In this document: in pieces, positions 1-6,455 of the stretch
Position numbering within the stretch: position 1 is the stretch's first letter
Layout of the letters: the number at the start of each line of letters is the position of its first letter
Source of the DNA: Phascolarctobacterium sp.
Lineage (GTDB): Bacteria; Bacillota; Negativicutes; Acidaminococcales; Acidaminococcaceae
Assembly (NCBI GenBank): GCA_020024105.1
Contig: JAHHUH010000030.1
Span: 1 to 17,981 of the forward strand
Direction: 5' to 3'
DNA: 17,981 nucleotides
Program-made: the position numbers and the translations under genes
Notes under the pieces: model-generated
What the model was told of the DNA's origin: nothing
Database searches by the model: none
What the model saw: the letters and a program-made list of their open reading frames with translations, nothing else

Positions 1-84
1 TTATAATTCTATATAAAAGCTTAATTATATTATATACTTAACACTCAATTTTTAATAGACACTAAAAGGAATAATAAAACGACA
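1..84. other. AT-rich left edge, no gene seen
   Basis: This stretch is much richer in A and T than the rest of the window and has no convincing open frame on either strand. It lies beyond the terminator of the transport operon and may hold a promoter for a gene to the left, but I cannot assign one. Confidence 0.4.
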
Positions 85-115
85 AAGACCTGTAGATATA
101 CAATCTACAGGTCTT
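85..115. terminator. Strong hairpin ending the transport operon
   Basis: Two perfectly complementary 13-base arms (AAGACCTGTAGAT and ATCTACAGGTCTT) enclose a five-base loop, 44 bases beyond the isomerase stop codon. On the plus strand it is followed by ATTTTAATT and on the minus strand by TGTCGTTTTATT, so it could act both ways. Its position makes it the end of the minus-strand operon. Confidence 0.8.
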
Positions 116-159
116 ATTTTAATTCCAACTGTTAAGCAGGTAGCCACCACAGCCCTTAC

Positions 160-912
160 TTACAAGCCATATTTACCTTTAAGCTGCTCCACATGGGCCA
201 CCAGGTCCGGGATATTGTCAAAGCCTTTGCTATATTCGCAGACGAGGGTGGCCTGGGGTGTATATTTTTTGATAGTATCAAAGACACTTTCCCAGGGGAT
301 GGTGCCCTGGCCCACGGGCAGATGGGCATCACTGCTACCATCATTATCATGGATGTGGTAGCCTACCAGTCTTCCCTGTAGGGCATGGATGACAGCCGGA
401 ATGTCCCAACCATTGACATGGGCATGGCCGGTGTCCAGCAGTGCTCTGGCCTGAGGAAAGGTCTGGAACAGGTCCAGATAGTCGGGTAAATCAAAAATCA
501 CGTTGCGCTTAACCCTCAGGCCGACATTTTCTATTACTATGGTAACACCATACTTCTTCCCCAAGGCCAATACCTTAGCCAACCGCTTCTTTACCAAAGC
601 CTGGGCCGCCTGCTTTTCAGCCGCCCCCACCTCATTGGTATGGACAACGACAAATTGCGCCCCAATCTTTTTAGCATAGGCCAGGGTCTTTTCCATAATT
701 GCCAAATAGCTGCGGTCCCCGGTGGCTAAATCCATGGCTACACAGGGCCCATGGATGCTAAGGCTACGCAAGCCCCAGGCTGCTACCTCCTCATTCCAAT
801 AATAATCCTTACCAAATTCATAAAAAAATTCAATTCCGTATTGTCCCGGCAAATGGCGCAGGTTGGCTTTAGTAAAGCCGGGAAACAATAAGTCACTTAT
901 TGCTAGCTGCAT
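160..912 (-). CDS. Sugar phosphate isomerase/epimerase, TIM-barrel (AP endonuclease 2 superfamily)
   Basis: A 250-residue protein of the xylose isomerase-like TIM-barrel family (PF01261), which isomerises or epimerises sugars and their phosphates using a bound divalent metal. Strand-end motifs are in the expected order: VVHTN (about 89-93), VIENVG (126-131), LDTGHAH (159-165), HIHDND (186-191) with a following LPVGQG, and VCEYS (224-228). Likely metal ligands are Glu128, Asp160, His163, a His of the HIH motif and Glu226. There is no signal peptide, so it acts in the cytoplasm. The start is set by GAGG seven bases before ATG, inside the end of the ATPase gene; the gap between the two genes is four bases. 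As last gene of a sugar-import operon it probably processes the imported compound. The exact substrate cannot be read from sequence; a non-isomerase role in the same fold (aldolase, dehydratase) is possible. Confidence 0.85.
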   Translation of the reverse strand: MQLAISDLLFPGFTKANLRHLPGQYGIEFFYEFGKDYYWNEEVAAWGLRSLSIHGPCVAMDLATGDRSYLAIMEKTLAYAKKIGAQFVVVHTNEVGAAEKQAAQALVKKRLAKVLALGKKYGVTIVIENVGLRVKRNVIFDLPDYLDLFQTFPQARALLDTGHAHVNGWDIPAVIHALQGRLVGYHIHDNDGSSDAHLPVGQGTIPWESVFDTIKKYTPQATLVCEYSKGFDNIPDLVAHVEQLKGKYGL

Positions 913-916
913 TTTC

Positions 917-1993
917 TTACCTCACATATCCAATATTCATTCCAGTTGCTGCATCAAAAAGACTGATATTGCTCCAATCAAAGTCAAAGCCCACCAGCTG
1001 TGTCAAATCCACCCGCAAATTGCTGACCTGCAGGAAGCAGCCTTCACCATTGGGCAGACGTAGGCTGGCGGTCTGTAGGTTGCCTGTATTTTCCATAAAC
1101 TCCACGGTGCAGTTCACCATGGCCTCAGTAAATTTAGGAATGCAGGCCTCCGGACGCAGGCCTACGCAGATATCCCGATGACCGGCAAGCAGGCTCTTCC
1201 ATTCCTCCGGTACACTGACGATACAGCCGCCTAGATAAAGCTCGCCCCCTGCGTAGGTCCCTTGGAAAAGATTCATAGCAGGAGAACCGATAAAGCCTGC
1301 AACAAAGGTGTTGGCCGGGTGACGGTAGATATTTTCCGGCGTGTCTATCTGCTGTACCTTACCCTTATTCATAACTACAATGCGGTCCGCTACGGTCATG
1401 GCCTCGATCTGGTCATGGGTGACGTAAATCATGGTCGGGCGGAACATTTCGTGTAGTCTGACCAGCTCCGTGCGAGCCTGCTGACGTAGCTGGGCGTCCA
1501 GATTGGACAAGGGCTCGTCCAGAAGGAAATAAGGGGAATGCTTGACCAGAGCCCGACAGAGGGCAACACGCTGCTTTTGGCCGCCACTCAGCTCATGGGT
1601 TTTCTTCTGCTTATAATCCGCCAGATGTAAAATTTCCAAGGCCTGCTCGCCCCGACGATTAATCTCCTCCTCCGCCAGCTTTTGCAGGCGCAGGCCAAAG
1701 GTGATGTTCTCCCAGACCGTCATATGGGGAAATAGGGCGTAGCTTTGGAAAACCATGGCAATATTCCGCAGGCCCGGCTCCAGCTTATTGACCAGCCTGC
1801 CCTCCATATACAGCTCCCCACTGGTAATCTCCTCCAGACCGGCAATCATCCGCAGCGTGGTCGTCTTACCACAGCCGGAGGGCCCTAGCAGGATTAACCG
1901 CTCGCCCCGGCGGATTTCCAAATTCAAGTCCTCCACCACTAAATTATTGCCATAGGCCTTATTAACATGAGTAAAAACAATACTATTTTCCAT
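917..1993 (-). CDS. ABC transporter ATP-binding protein, MalK/UgpC type
   Basis: A 358-residue ATPase of a CUT1 carbohydrate importer. The nucleotide-binding domain is complete: Walker A GPSGCGKTT at 37-45, Q-loop Gln83 in VFQSYALFPH, signature LSGGQKQR at 135-142, Walker B FLLDE at 156-160, D-loop SNLD and switch His193 in VTHD. A C-terminal regulatory OB/TOBE-like domain follows from about residue 235, beginning with the family-typical FIGSPAMN. Length matches MalK, MsmK and UgpC (about 360-370). It should dimerise on the cytoplasmic face of the two permeases encoded just upstream. Its ATG overlaps the permease stop by one base (TAATG), indicating translational coupling. The family can energise several importers, but a dedicated copy inside the operon suggests it serves this system. 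Confidence 0.93.
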   Translation of the reverse strand: MENSIVFTHVNKAYGNNLVVEDLNLEIRRGERLILLGPSGCGKTTTLRMIAGLEEITSGELYMEGRLVNKLEPGLRNIAMVFQSYALFPHMTVWENITFGLRLQKLAEEEINRRGEQALEILHLADYKQKKTHELSGGQKQRVALCRALVKHSPYFLLDEPLSNLDAQLRQQARTELVRLHEMFRPTMIYVTHDQIEAMTVADRIVVMNKGKVQQIDTPENIYRHPANTFVAGFIGSPAMNLFQGTYAGGELYLGGCIVSVPEEWKSLLAGHRDICVGLRPEACIPKFTEAMVNCTVEFMENTGNLQTASLRLPNGEGCFLQVSNLRVDLTQLVGFDFDWSNISLFDAATGMNIGYVR

Positions 1994-2820
1994 TAGCCCT
2001 TAACCCCCGCTTGCATAAATGTGTTGATGATGAATTTTTGACAGAAGCCGTATAAAAGCAGTGGTGGCAGACTGGTCAGGGTTGCTACGGCCATGGCAAT
2101 CCCCCATTCACTGCCGCCCTCGGCACTAATAAACATTTGCAGCGCCAGGGGCAGGGTGTAATTAGCCTTGTCCTGCAAAACCAGCAGGGGCCAAAAATAT
2201 TCGTTCCAGGAATTGATGAAGAAAAGAATCCCGATGGAAAAGACGGAGGGCTTAATCAAAGGCAGGACCACTCTGGTCAAAACCTGCCAGGGTCCTGCTC
2301 CATCCAGCACCGCAGCCTCCAGCAGGGCCTTAGGAATGGAGCGCATGGTCTGCCGCATCAGGAAAATGCCCATACCGTCCACCAGTCCCGGCAGCATAAC
2401 CCCCAGGGTCGTATTCAAAAGGCCCAACTGGGACATTAAAAGGTAATTGGGCATAATCAGCACGGTAATGGGTATAAAGAAGGTCAGCAGCATACTGTTG
2501 AACACAATCTCCTTGTACCTAAAGCTGTAATACACAAAGGCAAAGGCCGCCAAAATACTGGTGCCCACCTTAAAGAGGGTCACCCCCACGGCGATTTTCA
2601 GGGTATTCCAGATATAGGTCAGCAGGGGAAAATCCTCCAAAACCAGCAGGTAATTATTCAGGGTCGGTGGCCAGGGCAAGGGATTGAGCGTGGCTGTAAA
2701 AACCTGGTTCAAATCCTTGAAGGAGGTCGAAAGCATAAAGACCACCGGCCAGAGCATTACCACCACCGCCAGCCACAACAGTCCGTGCCAGATGATTTCT
2801 TTGCTAAAATTAGTTTTCAT
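1993..2820 (-). CDS. Carbohydrate ABC transporter permease (UgpE/MalG type)
   Basis: A 275-residue inner-membrane permease with six predicted membrane segments: one near residues 14-34 (a WLAVVVMLWPVVF core), then a cluster through the MetI-like domain. The cytoplasmic EAA loop that docks on the ATPase is well preserved as EAAVLDGAGPWQV followed by VVLP (about 166-185). The Asn-Ser-Trp-Asn-Glu segment (SWNEYFWPL) before the last helices is typical of MalG-type CUT1 permeases. It pairs with the preceding permease, whose stop lies 11 bases inside this gene (starts within TATTATGAAAAC). The downstream ATPase overlaps it by one base. Family and partner are firm; the transported compound is not determined. 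Confidence 0.92.
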   Translation of the reverse strand: MKTNFSKEIIWHGLLWLAVVVMLWPVVFMLSTSFKDLNQVFTATLNPLPWPPTLNNYLLVLEDFPLLTYIWNTLKIAVGVTLFKVGTSILAAFAFVYYSFRYKEIVFNSMLLTFFIPITVLIMPNYLLMSQLGLLNTTLGVMLPGLVDGMGIFLMRQTMRSIPKALLEAAVLDGAGPWQVLTRVVLPLIKPSVFSIGILFFINSWNEYFWPLLVLQDKANYTLPLALQMFISAEGGSEWGIAMAVATLTSLPPLLLYGFCQKFIINTFMQAGVKG

Positions 2821-3688
2821 AATATACCTTTTTCTCCAAATACTTATTCTTTACATAGAGGAAGAGTGCATAGCAGACCATGGTCAGCACGGCATAGGCA
2901 GCGGCTTTACCCGTCTGGAAAAAGACGAATGCATACTGGTAGATAATATAGACCAGATTGGAGCTGCCCTGATTGGGCCCGCCCTGGGTCAGCATATTTA
3001 CCGGCACCAGCACGTACTGGAGGCCAAAGACGATGGTTATGGTAAACACATAAATGGCCGTGGAGGAGGTCATGGGTAAAATAATCTTTTTGAAGATAAC
3101 CCAATTAGACGCATTCTCCAGCTTGGCTGCCTCAATCATCTCCCGCGGCACGGCGACCATGGCGGCCAGCATGATGATCAGATTATAGCCGAAGACCTTC
3201 CAGCCGATGATGGTACAGATGGCAAAAATAACCAGGTAGTTTTCCTTAAACCATCTAGGTGAATCCAGGTCGGCCCAACCCAAGATGATGCTTAACGGTC
3301 CTGCCAGAGGATTGTAAATCCAAAGGAATAAAATGCTGGCTACAGCCAGGGACAGCGTGGCCGGCAGGAAAAGAGCGGAACGGTAAAAGCTCGTCCAGTG
3401 GTGGACCAGGTGCCCTAGGATATAGGCGTAAAAATAAGGTAGGATAAAATTTAAAACCAGCATGATTAACAGAAAAACACAGGTATTAAGTAAAATTTTC
3501 AGCAGCTCACTGCTTTGCAGGACACTGGCAAAATTTTCTAATCCCACATATTTCAGGGTGGGACTAACCATATTCCAGCTAAAAAAGCTGAGATAAAGAT
3601 TCTGGACAAGGGGCCAGTAATAAAAAACGATAAAGAGGATGGCTGTCGGCAGCAGATAAAGTATTGCCCCTCGATTATTTCTACTCAT
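2810..3688 (-). CDS. Sugar ABC transporter permease (UgpA/MalF type)
   Basis: A 292-residue permease with six predicted membrane helices, the first at about 10-31. The MetI-like domain carries an EAA loop EAAKLENASNW followed by IILP (about 183-203), in which the usual Gly of the DGA motif is Glu-Asn-Ala. The segment TQGGPNQGSSNLVYIIYQYAF is the conserved end-loop of UgpA/MalF-type CUT1 permeases (consensus L-T-x-GGP). AGGAG five bases before ATG supports the start. It is the first permease after the binding protein, separated by 72 bases that contain an attenuator-like hairpin. Together with the next gene it forms the heterodimeric membrane channel of the importer. Confidence 0.92.
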   Translation of the reverse strand: MSRNNRGAILYLLPTAILFIVFYYWPLVQNLYLSFFSWNMVSPTLKYVGLENFASVLQSSELLKILLNTCVFLLIMLVLNFILPYFYAYILGHLVHHWTSFYRSALFLPATLSLAVASILFLWIYNPLAGPLSIILGWADLDSPRWFKENYLVIFAICTIIGWKVFGYNLIIMLAAMVAVPREMIEAAKLENASNWVIFKKIILPMTSSTAIYVFTITIVFGLQYVLVPVNMLTQGGPNQGSSNLVYIIYQYAFVFFQTGKAAAYAVLTMVCYALFLYVKNKYLEKKVYYEN

Positions 3689-3705
3689 ATTAACTCCTTC
3701 TAACT

Positions 3706-3737
3706 AAGAAAAGGGGCTGGCCCCGTAGAGACAGCCC
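3706..3737 (-). terminator. Attenuator-like hairpin between binding protein and permeases
   Basis: On the minus strand GGGCTG and CAGCCC (3732-3737 and 3714-3719) pair across a 12-base loop and are followed by CCTTTTCTT. It lies between the binding-protein stop and the first permease. A partial terminator here would give more binding protein than permease, a common arrangement in ABC importers. It could instead be a 3'-end stabiliser. Confidence 0.55.
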
Positions 3738-3760
3738 ATGCTACACATATAATTAAAATC

Positions 3761-5059
3761 CTATAAAAGCTGATCTATTTTAGCTGCAGTCTGGTCCAGA
3801 GCCTCTGCCGCAGACTGTTCGCCACTTAAAATTACGTCACGGACGTCAATGAGCATCTGCTCCGCCTGTAAGCCATTGGCACCGGGGAAGCTGGCCCATT
3901 TTACCAGATAGGGCATTAAGTCCAGGGCCACCTTAATGTTGTTGTTTTCGGCAACCAGCTTCTTAAAGCCGTTGGGGTCCTCGGCTACACCCTTAGGCGC
4001 GGGCATGTAGCCGGTACCGGTATTCCATTTAACCAACGCCTCCGGAGATTGCAGGTATTTGATAAATTCTACAGCAGCCTTCTCCTTGGCATCATCCTTG
4101 GAGAAAATCATCAGGAAATTGCCACCGGCCGGTACCTTTAACTCCTTGCCCTCAAAAGCCGGGAAGGATGCTACCTTAACGGGGAAATTAGCGCTCTTTT
4201 CAAAATTAGCACGCTTACCGATGGTGGTGCAGACCATTCCTAATTTACCGCTCAAATAAGCCTGGAAGCCTTCCTCATTGGTGGCATGCAAAGCACTACC
4301 ATCCGCTACCATATCAGCCAACAGCTGGTAGGCCTCGGCTGCCTCCGGAGTATTAAAGCCGGCCTTAACCTTGCCGTCCACCTTCTTCAGCATCTGGCCG
4401 CCATTGGATTCAATAATGGCCTGCTGAGCCCAGTTATCCGCATATTCCTGCATAAAGAAGCCTATATTACCGGTTTTTTCCTTAATGGTTCTTGCCGCCG
4501 TAGTCACCTCAGCCCAGGTTTTGGGTGGATTAGCAGGGTCGAGACCGGCTGCGGCAAAGATTTCCGGATTGTAGTACAGGACCGGTACGCTAATGGAATA
4601 GGGCAGGCCTACCTGGATACCGTTTTCAGTCTGAGCCAGAGCCAAGACATTGGGCAGGAAATTATTCTGCATAAAATCAGGGTCCCCGCTTTTGGTAAAG
4701 GCCTCATTCAGATTGGTATAGTCCAGATTTTCACCAGCATAATTTAAATAGGAATAGCCCATCTGGACCACGTCCGGATATTGACCGGAAGCAATGGCCG
4801 CCTGAAGATTCTGGGTCAGACCCTTATACATATCCGGATTATATTTTTCTACTACCTCAATGTCTGGATGCTTGGCATTAAAATCAGCAACAAGCTCTTT
4901 AACAGTTGCACCGCCAAAGCTTTCCGCTGCTACATGCCAGTATTCAATCTGGACCTTGCCCCCATTAGCCTGCTTATCCCCCTCACTACCACAGCCGGTT
5001 AAAGCAGAAGCAGCTATTAAAGAAATCATTGCTGTTGCCAGAAGCTTTTTGAAATTCAT
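3761..5059 (-). CDS. Extracellular solute-binding lipoprotein of a CUT1 ABC importer (UgpB-like)
   Basis: A 432-residue family 1 solute-binding protein, the substrate-capturing part of the importer encoded downstream. The N-terminus is a lipoprotein signal: two Lys, a hydrophobic core and lipobox ALTGC with lipidated Cys23. The mature part begins with the VQIEYWH strand and has the family features FNAKHPDIEV, VPVLYYNPEIF-AAAGLDP-PPKTW (about 150-180), a GGNFLMIFS strand, and TGYMPAP near residue 365. The PVLYYN...AGLDP...PPKTW run resembles UgpB, the glycerol-3-phosphate/glycerophosphodiester binder, but the ligand is not proven. The ATG at 5059 is preferred over an in-frame TTG at 5086 because AGGGAGGG lies just before it and the signal peptide then has normal length. 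A 20-codon leader ORF overlaps this start by ATGA. Confidence 0.93.
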   Translation of the reverse strand: MNFKKLLATAMISLIAASALTGCGSEGDKQANGGKVQIEYWHVAAESFGGATVKELVADFNAKHPDIEVVEKYNPDMYKGLTQNLQAAIASGQYPDVVQMGYSYLNYAGENLDYTNLNEAFTKSGDPDFMQNNFLPNVLALAQTENGIQVGLPYSISVPVLYYNPEIFAAAGLDPANPPKTWAEVTTAARTIKEKTGNIGFFMQEYADNWAQQAIIESNGGQMLKKVDGKVKAGFNTPEAAEAYQLLADMVADGSALHATNEEGFQAYLSGKLGMVCTTIGKRANFEKSANFPVKVASFPAFEGKELKVPAGGNFLMIFSKDDAKEKAAVEFIKYLQSPEALVKWNTGTGYMPAPKGVAEDPNGFKKLVAENNNIKVALDLMPYLVKWASFPGANGLQAEQMLIDVRDVILSGEQSAAEALDQTAAKIDQLL

Positions 5060-5118
5060 AAAGAAGTACCCTCCCTTTCTCGCCAAGATGTTTTAGTAAG
5101 CACACTTACCTTTACCAT
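5056..5118 (-). CDS. Putative 20-codon leader ORF overlapping the binding-protein start
   Basis: An ATG at 5118 follows AAGGAG at a nine-base spacing and opens a 20-codon frame whose TGA stop shares the ATGA overlap with the start of the binding-protein gene. The peptide begins MVKVSVLTKT and is basic, with no hydrophobic segment and no run of one amino acid that would suggest classic amino-acid attenuation. The arrangement fits translational coupling, in which ribosomes ending on the leader restart on the lipoprotein gene. It could also be a chance frame, since the downstream gene has its own strong ribosome binding site inside the leader. I do not recognise the peptide. Confidence 0.35.
   Translation of the reverse strand: MVKVSVLTKTSWREREGTSL
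5096..5109. promoter_or_regulatory. Palindrome in the leader of the transport operon, possible operator
   Basis: GTAAG and CTTAC form a perfect inverted repeat around four bases, 37 bases upstream of the binding-protein start and downstream of the likely promoter. The size suits a dimeric repressor site. No regulator is encoded nearby, so the assignment is only positional. Confidence 0.25.
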
Positions 5119-5167
5119 AGTTTCTCGCTCCTTTATCACATTGCCCCTCAAGAGGCTACACTTTAAT

Positions 5168-5173
5168 GTTATA
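5168..5173 (-). promoter_or_regulatory. Candidate -10 element of the transport operon
   Basis: TATAAC on the minus strand lies about 50 bases upstream of the leader ORF. The hexamer 17 bases upstream (ACTTTT) is a poor -35, so the promoter may depend on an activator. A small inverted repeat, GCCTC-TTGA-GGGGC, sits just after the expected start site and could bind a regulator. Confidence 0.35.
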
Positions 5174-5245
5174 AAATGAATGTAAAATTTAAAAGTCGCT
5201 TCATGTAAATTCTATGTCAAATTCACCAGTGGGGAGGTTCGCAGC

Positions 5246-5280
5246 AAAAAAAGAAACCCACAACCGCTAAGCTGTGAGTT
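5246..5280 (-). terminator. Minus-strand terminator upstream of the import promoter
   Basis: On the minus strand AACTCACA pairs fully with TGTGGGTT (one G-U pair) and is followed by TTCTTTTTTT. On the plus strand the same position is a C/A mismatch and there is no T-run. It should stop transcripts arriving from the right before they enter the import operon. Confidence 0.75.
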
Positions 5281-5307
5281 GATAATAGTTTTTCCTATCT
5301 CTAAGAT
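5279..5307 (+). promoter_or_regulatory. Candidate plus-strand promoter for a small RNA
   Basis: TTGATA and TAAGAT are separated by exactly 17 bases on the plus strand (five of six and four of six consensus matches). The next plus-strand terminator is about 140 bases further on, with no gene between. The -35 overlaps the end of the minus-strand terminator stem. Confidence 0.3.
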
Positions 5308-5313
5308 TTCCTG

Positions 5314-5485
5314 TACTTATTAAAAATATAAGCTTGCCCTTTGGAGGTAAGCAGCCCTACCGCTCCGAGCCTTATTCATTGGGCTGCAGCATCTGGTCTG
5401 TTCCCTCTGTCGCCCAAGCAGCTCCAACCTCTCCTAAAAAATAGTAAAGGACTTGCAGCTTTAAAGCCACAGGTCCTCTTTTTAA
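5314..5485 (+). ncRNA. Candidate structured small RNA
   Basis: This is a gene-free segment between a candidate plus-strand promoter and a plus-polarity terminator. Inside it TTGGAG (5341-5346) can pair with CTCCAA (5422-5427), enclosing a GCAGCCC/GGGCTGC stem (5351-5357 with 5381-5387), and the terminator hairpin closes the 3' end. An RNA of about 170 bases is implied. I recognise no known RNA family. The pairings are short and could be chance. Confidence 0.3.
5448..5482 (+). terminator. Plus-polarity hairpin, possibly bidirectional
   Basis: On the plus strand AGGACTTG pairs completely with CAGGTCCT through one G-U pair, with GCTTTAAAGC inside the loop, and CTTTTT follows. On the minus strand the G-U becomes a C/A mismatch, although a run of six T lies ten bases beyond. 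It is therefore best as a plus-strand terminator, but it may also serve the exported-protein gene whose stop is 50 bases to the right. Confidence 0.65.
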
Positions 5486-5526
5486 CCCTCAGGGCAGGTG
5501 TTCTAAGCGGTGCTACTACTCCAAGC

Positions 5527-6300
5527 CTAAAGCCCTTCTACCATGTTAGCGTAGCTGCTGTAAATACCCTCCAAAAGAACGGCCTGGGCCATTAAGCCCC
5601 GCTGTTGGGCTTCGGTAATGTCGCCCTGGGGCTCACTCCAGATAACCAGGGGGTATTTAAGCTGCAGGTAGGGCTCGCCATCCTGCATAAAGCGTTGGGC
5701 CAGTACGGCAACGCGCAAATCCCCATTGCTGACCCTCATATAATCCAGGTGCTCCTCGTCACGGCTCCAGTAGCTTTCAGCCCACTGATCCTGAAAATCC
5801 GTAGCACTATCATACACCAGGGCTGGCGGCTGCAGCTTCCAGGCAGGGCTCAGCAAATCCGACGGCTCCGGAATATTCTGCTGGTTAAACTCCCAGGGTA
5901 CGTTGTTCTGTTCCAAATAATCAATCAGCTGGAGGAAAAGCAGGGTCTTTTCCTCATAGGTATCCTGGCTCACCGGCTGGTAGCTTATCTGCTTATAGCT
6001 CTGTCTACTGGGCTTTTCTCCCGGCAGATAAAAGCATTCACCTAAAAGCGCCTGGGTTTCCTCCGCCAGATTATAGCTGTATTCCAGCTCCAGGACAGAA
6101 TTATCCCCTGCGGAAACGATGCGCTGCCACAGATGGACCATCCCCTTTTCTCCATCGTAGGTAAAGCTGTCAGCATCAATAGCGACACTGCCCATATTAT
6201 CAATGCTATATAAATCCACCCAAGTGCTGGCGCTGGCCGCTACCGGCTGCAGGCTACAGCAGCAGAGTAGCAGCAGCGTACTGCATAAATTTTTCATCAT
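5527..6300 (-). CDS. Exported protein of unknown function, paralogue of the 7896-8696 product
   Basis: A 257-residue protein with a classical signal peptide (hydrophobic LLLLCCC core, cleavage probably after an A-S-A site near residue 24), so it is secreted or periplasmic. It is homologous along its length to the product at 7896-8696: both start the mature part with W-x-x-LY, then DxDSF-x-YD and a W-containing strand, share Y-L/S-Q-N/Q-N-x-x-W-x-FN in the middle, and end with a YP-L-IW motif. The layout suggests two related domains in tandem, the second more diverged here. The W-x-x-LY/YD/V-x-W pattern recalls small surface-adhesin E-like domains, a weak resemblance only. A consensus promoter precedes it and AAGGGGA serves as ribosome site. 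Two adjacent ATG codons make the start ambiguous by one residue. Function is unknown. Confidence 0.8.
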   Translation of the reverse strand: MMKNLCSTLLLLCCCSLQPVAASASTWVDLYSIDNMGSVAIDADSFTYDGEKGMVHLWQRIVSAGDNSVLELEYSYNLAEETQALLGECFYLPGEKPSRQSYKQISYQPVSQDTYEEKTLLFLQLIDYLEQNNVPWEFNQQNIPEPSDLLSPAWKLQPPALVYDSATDFQDQWAESYWSRDEEHLDYMRVSNGDLRVAVLAQRFMQDGEPYLQLKYPLVIWSEPQGDITEAQQRGLMAQAVLLEGIYSSYANMVEGL

Positions 6301-6327
6301 ATAGTCCCCTTTATATATTTAGTTTAT

Positions 6328-6356
6328 ATTGTAAAGTATATCTTTGCCTACGTCAA
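6328..6356 (-). promoter_or_regulatory. Promoter of the 5527-6300 gene
   Basis: On the minus strand TTGACG (6351-6356) and TACAAT (6328-6333) are 17 bases apart, ten of twelve consensus positions. The start site would lie about 20 bases upstream of the ATG. Confidence 0.75.
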
Positions 6357-6404
6357 CAGCCTCGTAAAGACTGCCCCCTCTACAACAATCCAGCCCAGGT
6401 GCAA

Positions 6405-6440
6405 AAATAAAAGCCTGTGCTGCCCAAGGACAACACAGGC
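6405..6440 (-). terminator. Terminator of the Sel1-repeat gene
   Basis: On the minus strand GCCTGTG pairs with CACAGGC and the stem continues inward with G-U pairs. It is followed by TTTTATTTTTG. On the plus strand the inner pairs become C/A mismatches, fixing its polarity. It lies 15 bases beyond the Sel1 stop. Confidence 0.85.
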
Positions 6441-6455
6441 CTACCAGCCGGGTGA

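Larger units (their letters stand above)
5119..5526. other. Gene-free stretch between the import operon and an exported-protein gene
   Basis: No convincing protein gene is visible. It holds, from the right, a plus-polarity terminator hairpin (5448-5477), a stretch with nested inverted repeats that may be a small RNA, a minus-polarity terminator (5255-5280) that shields the import operon from upstream reading, and the import promoter region. An open frame on the plus strand from a TTG at 5341 has no ribosome site and runs into the opposite gene, so I do not call it. Confidence 0.5.

Noticed and set aside
5187..5220. TTGACA box (5215-5220) and a cre-like TGAAGCGACTTTTA sequence upstream of the importer operon
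   Set aside because: The TTGACA has no acceptable -10 at 16-18 bases, and the cre-like sequence misses the consensus centre by one base. Neither is strong enough to list as a site.
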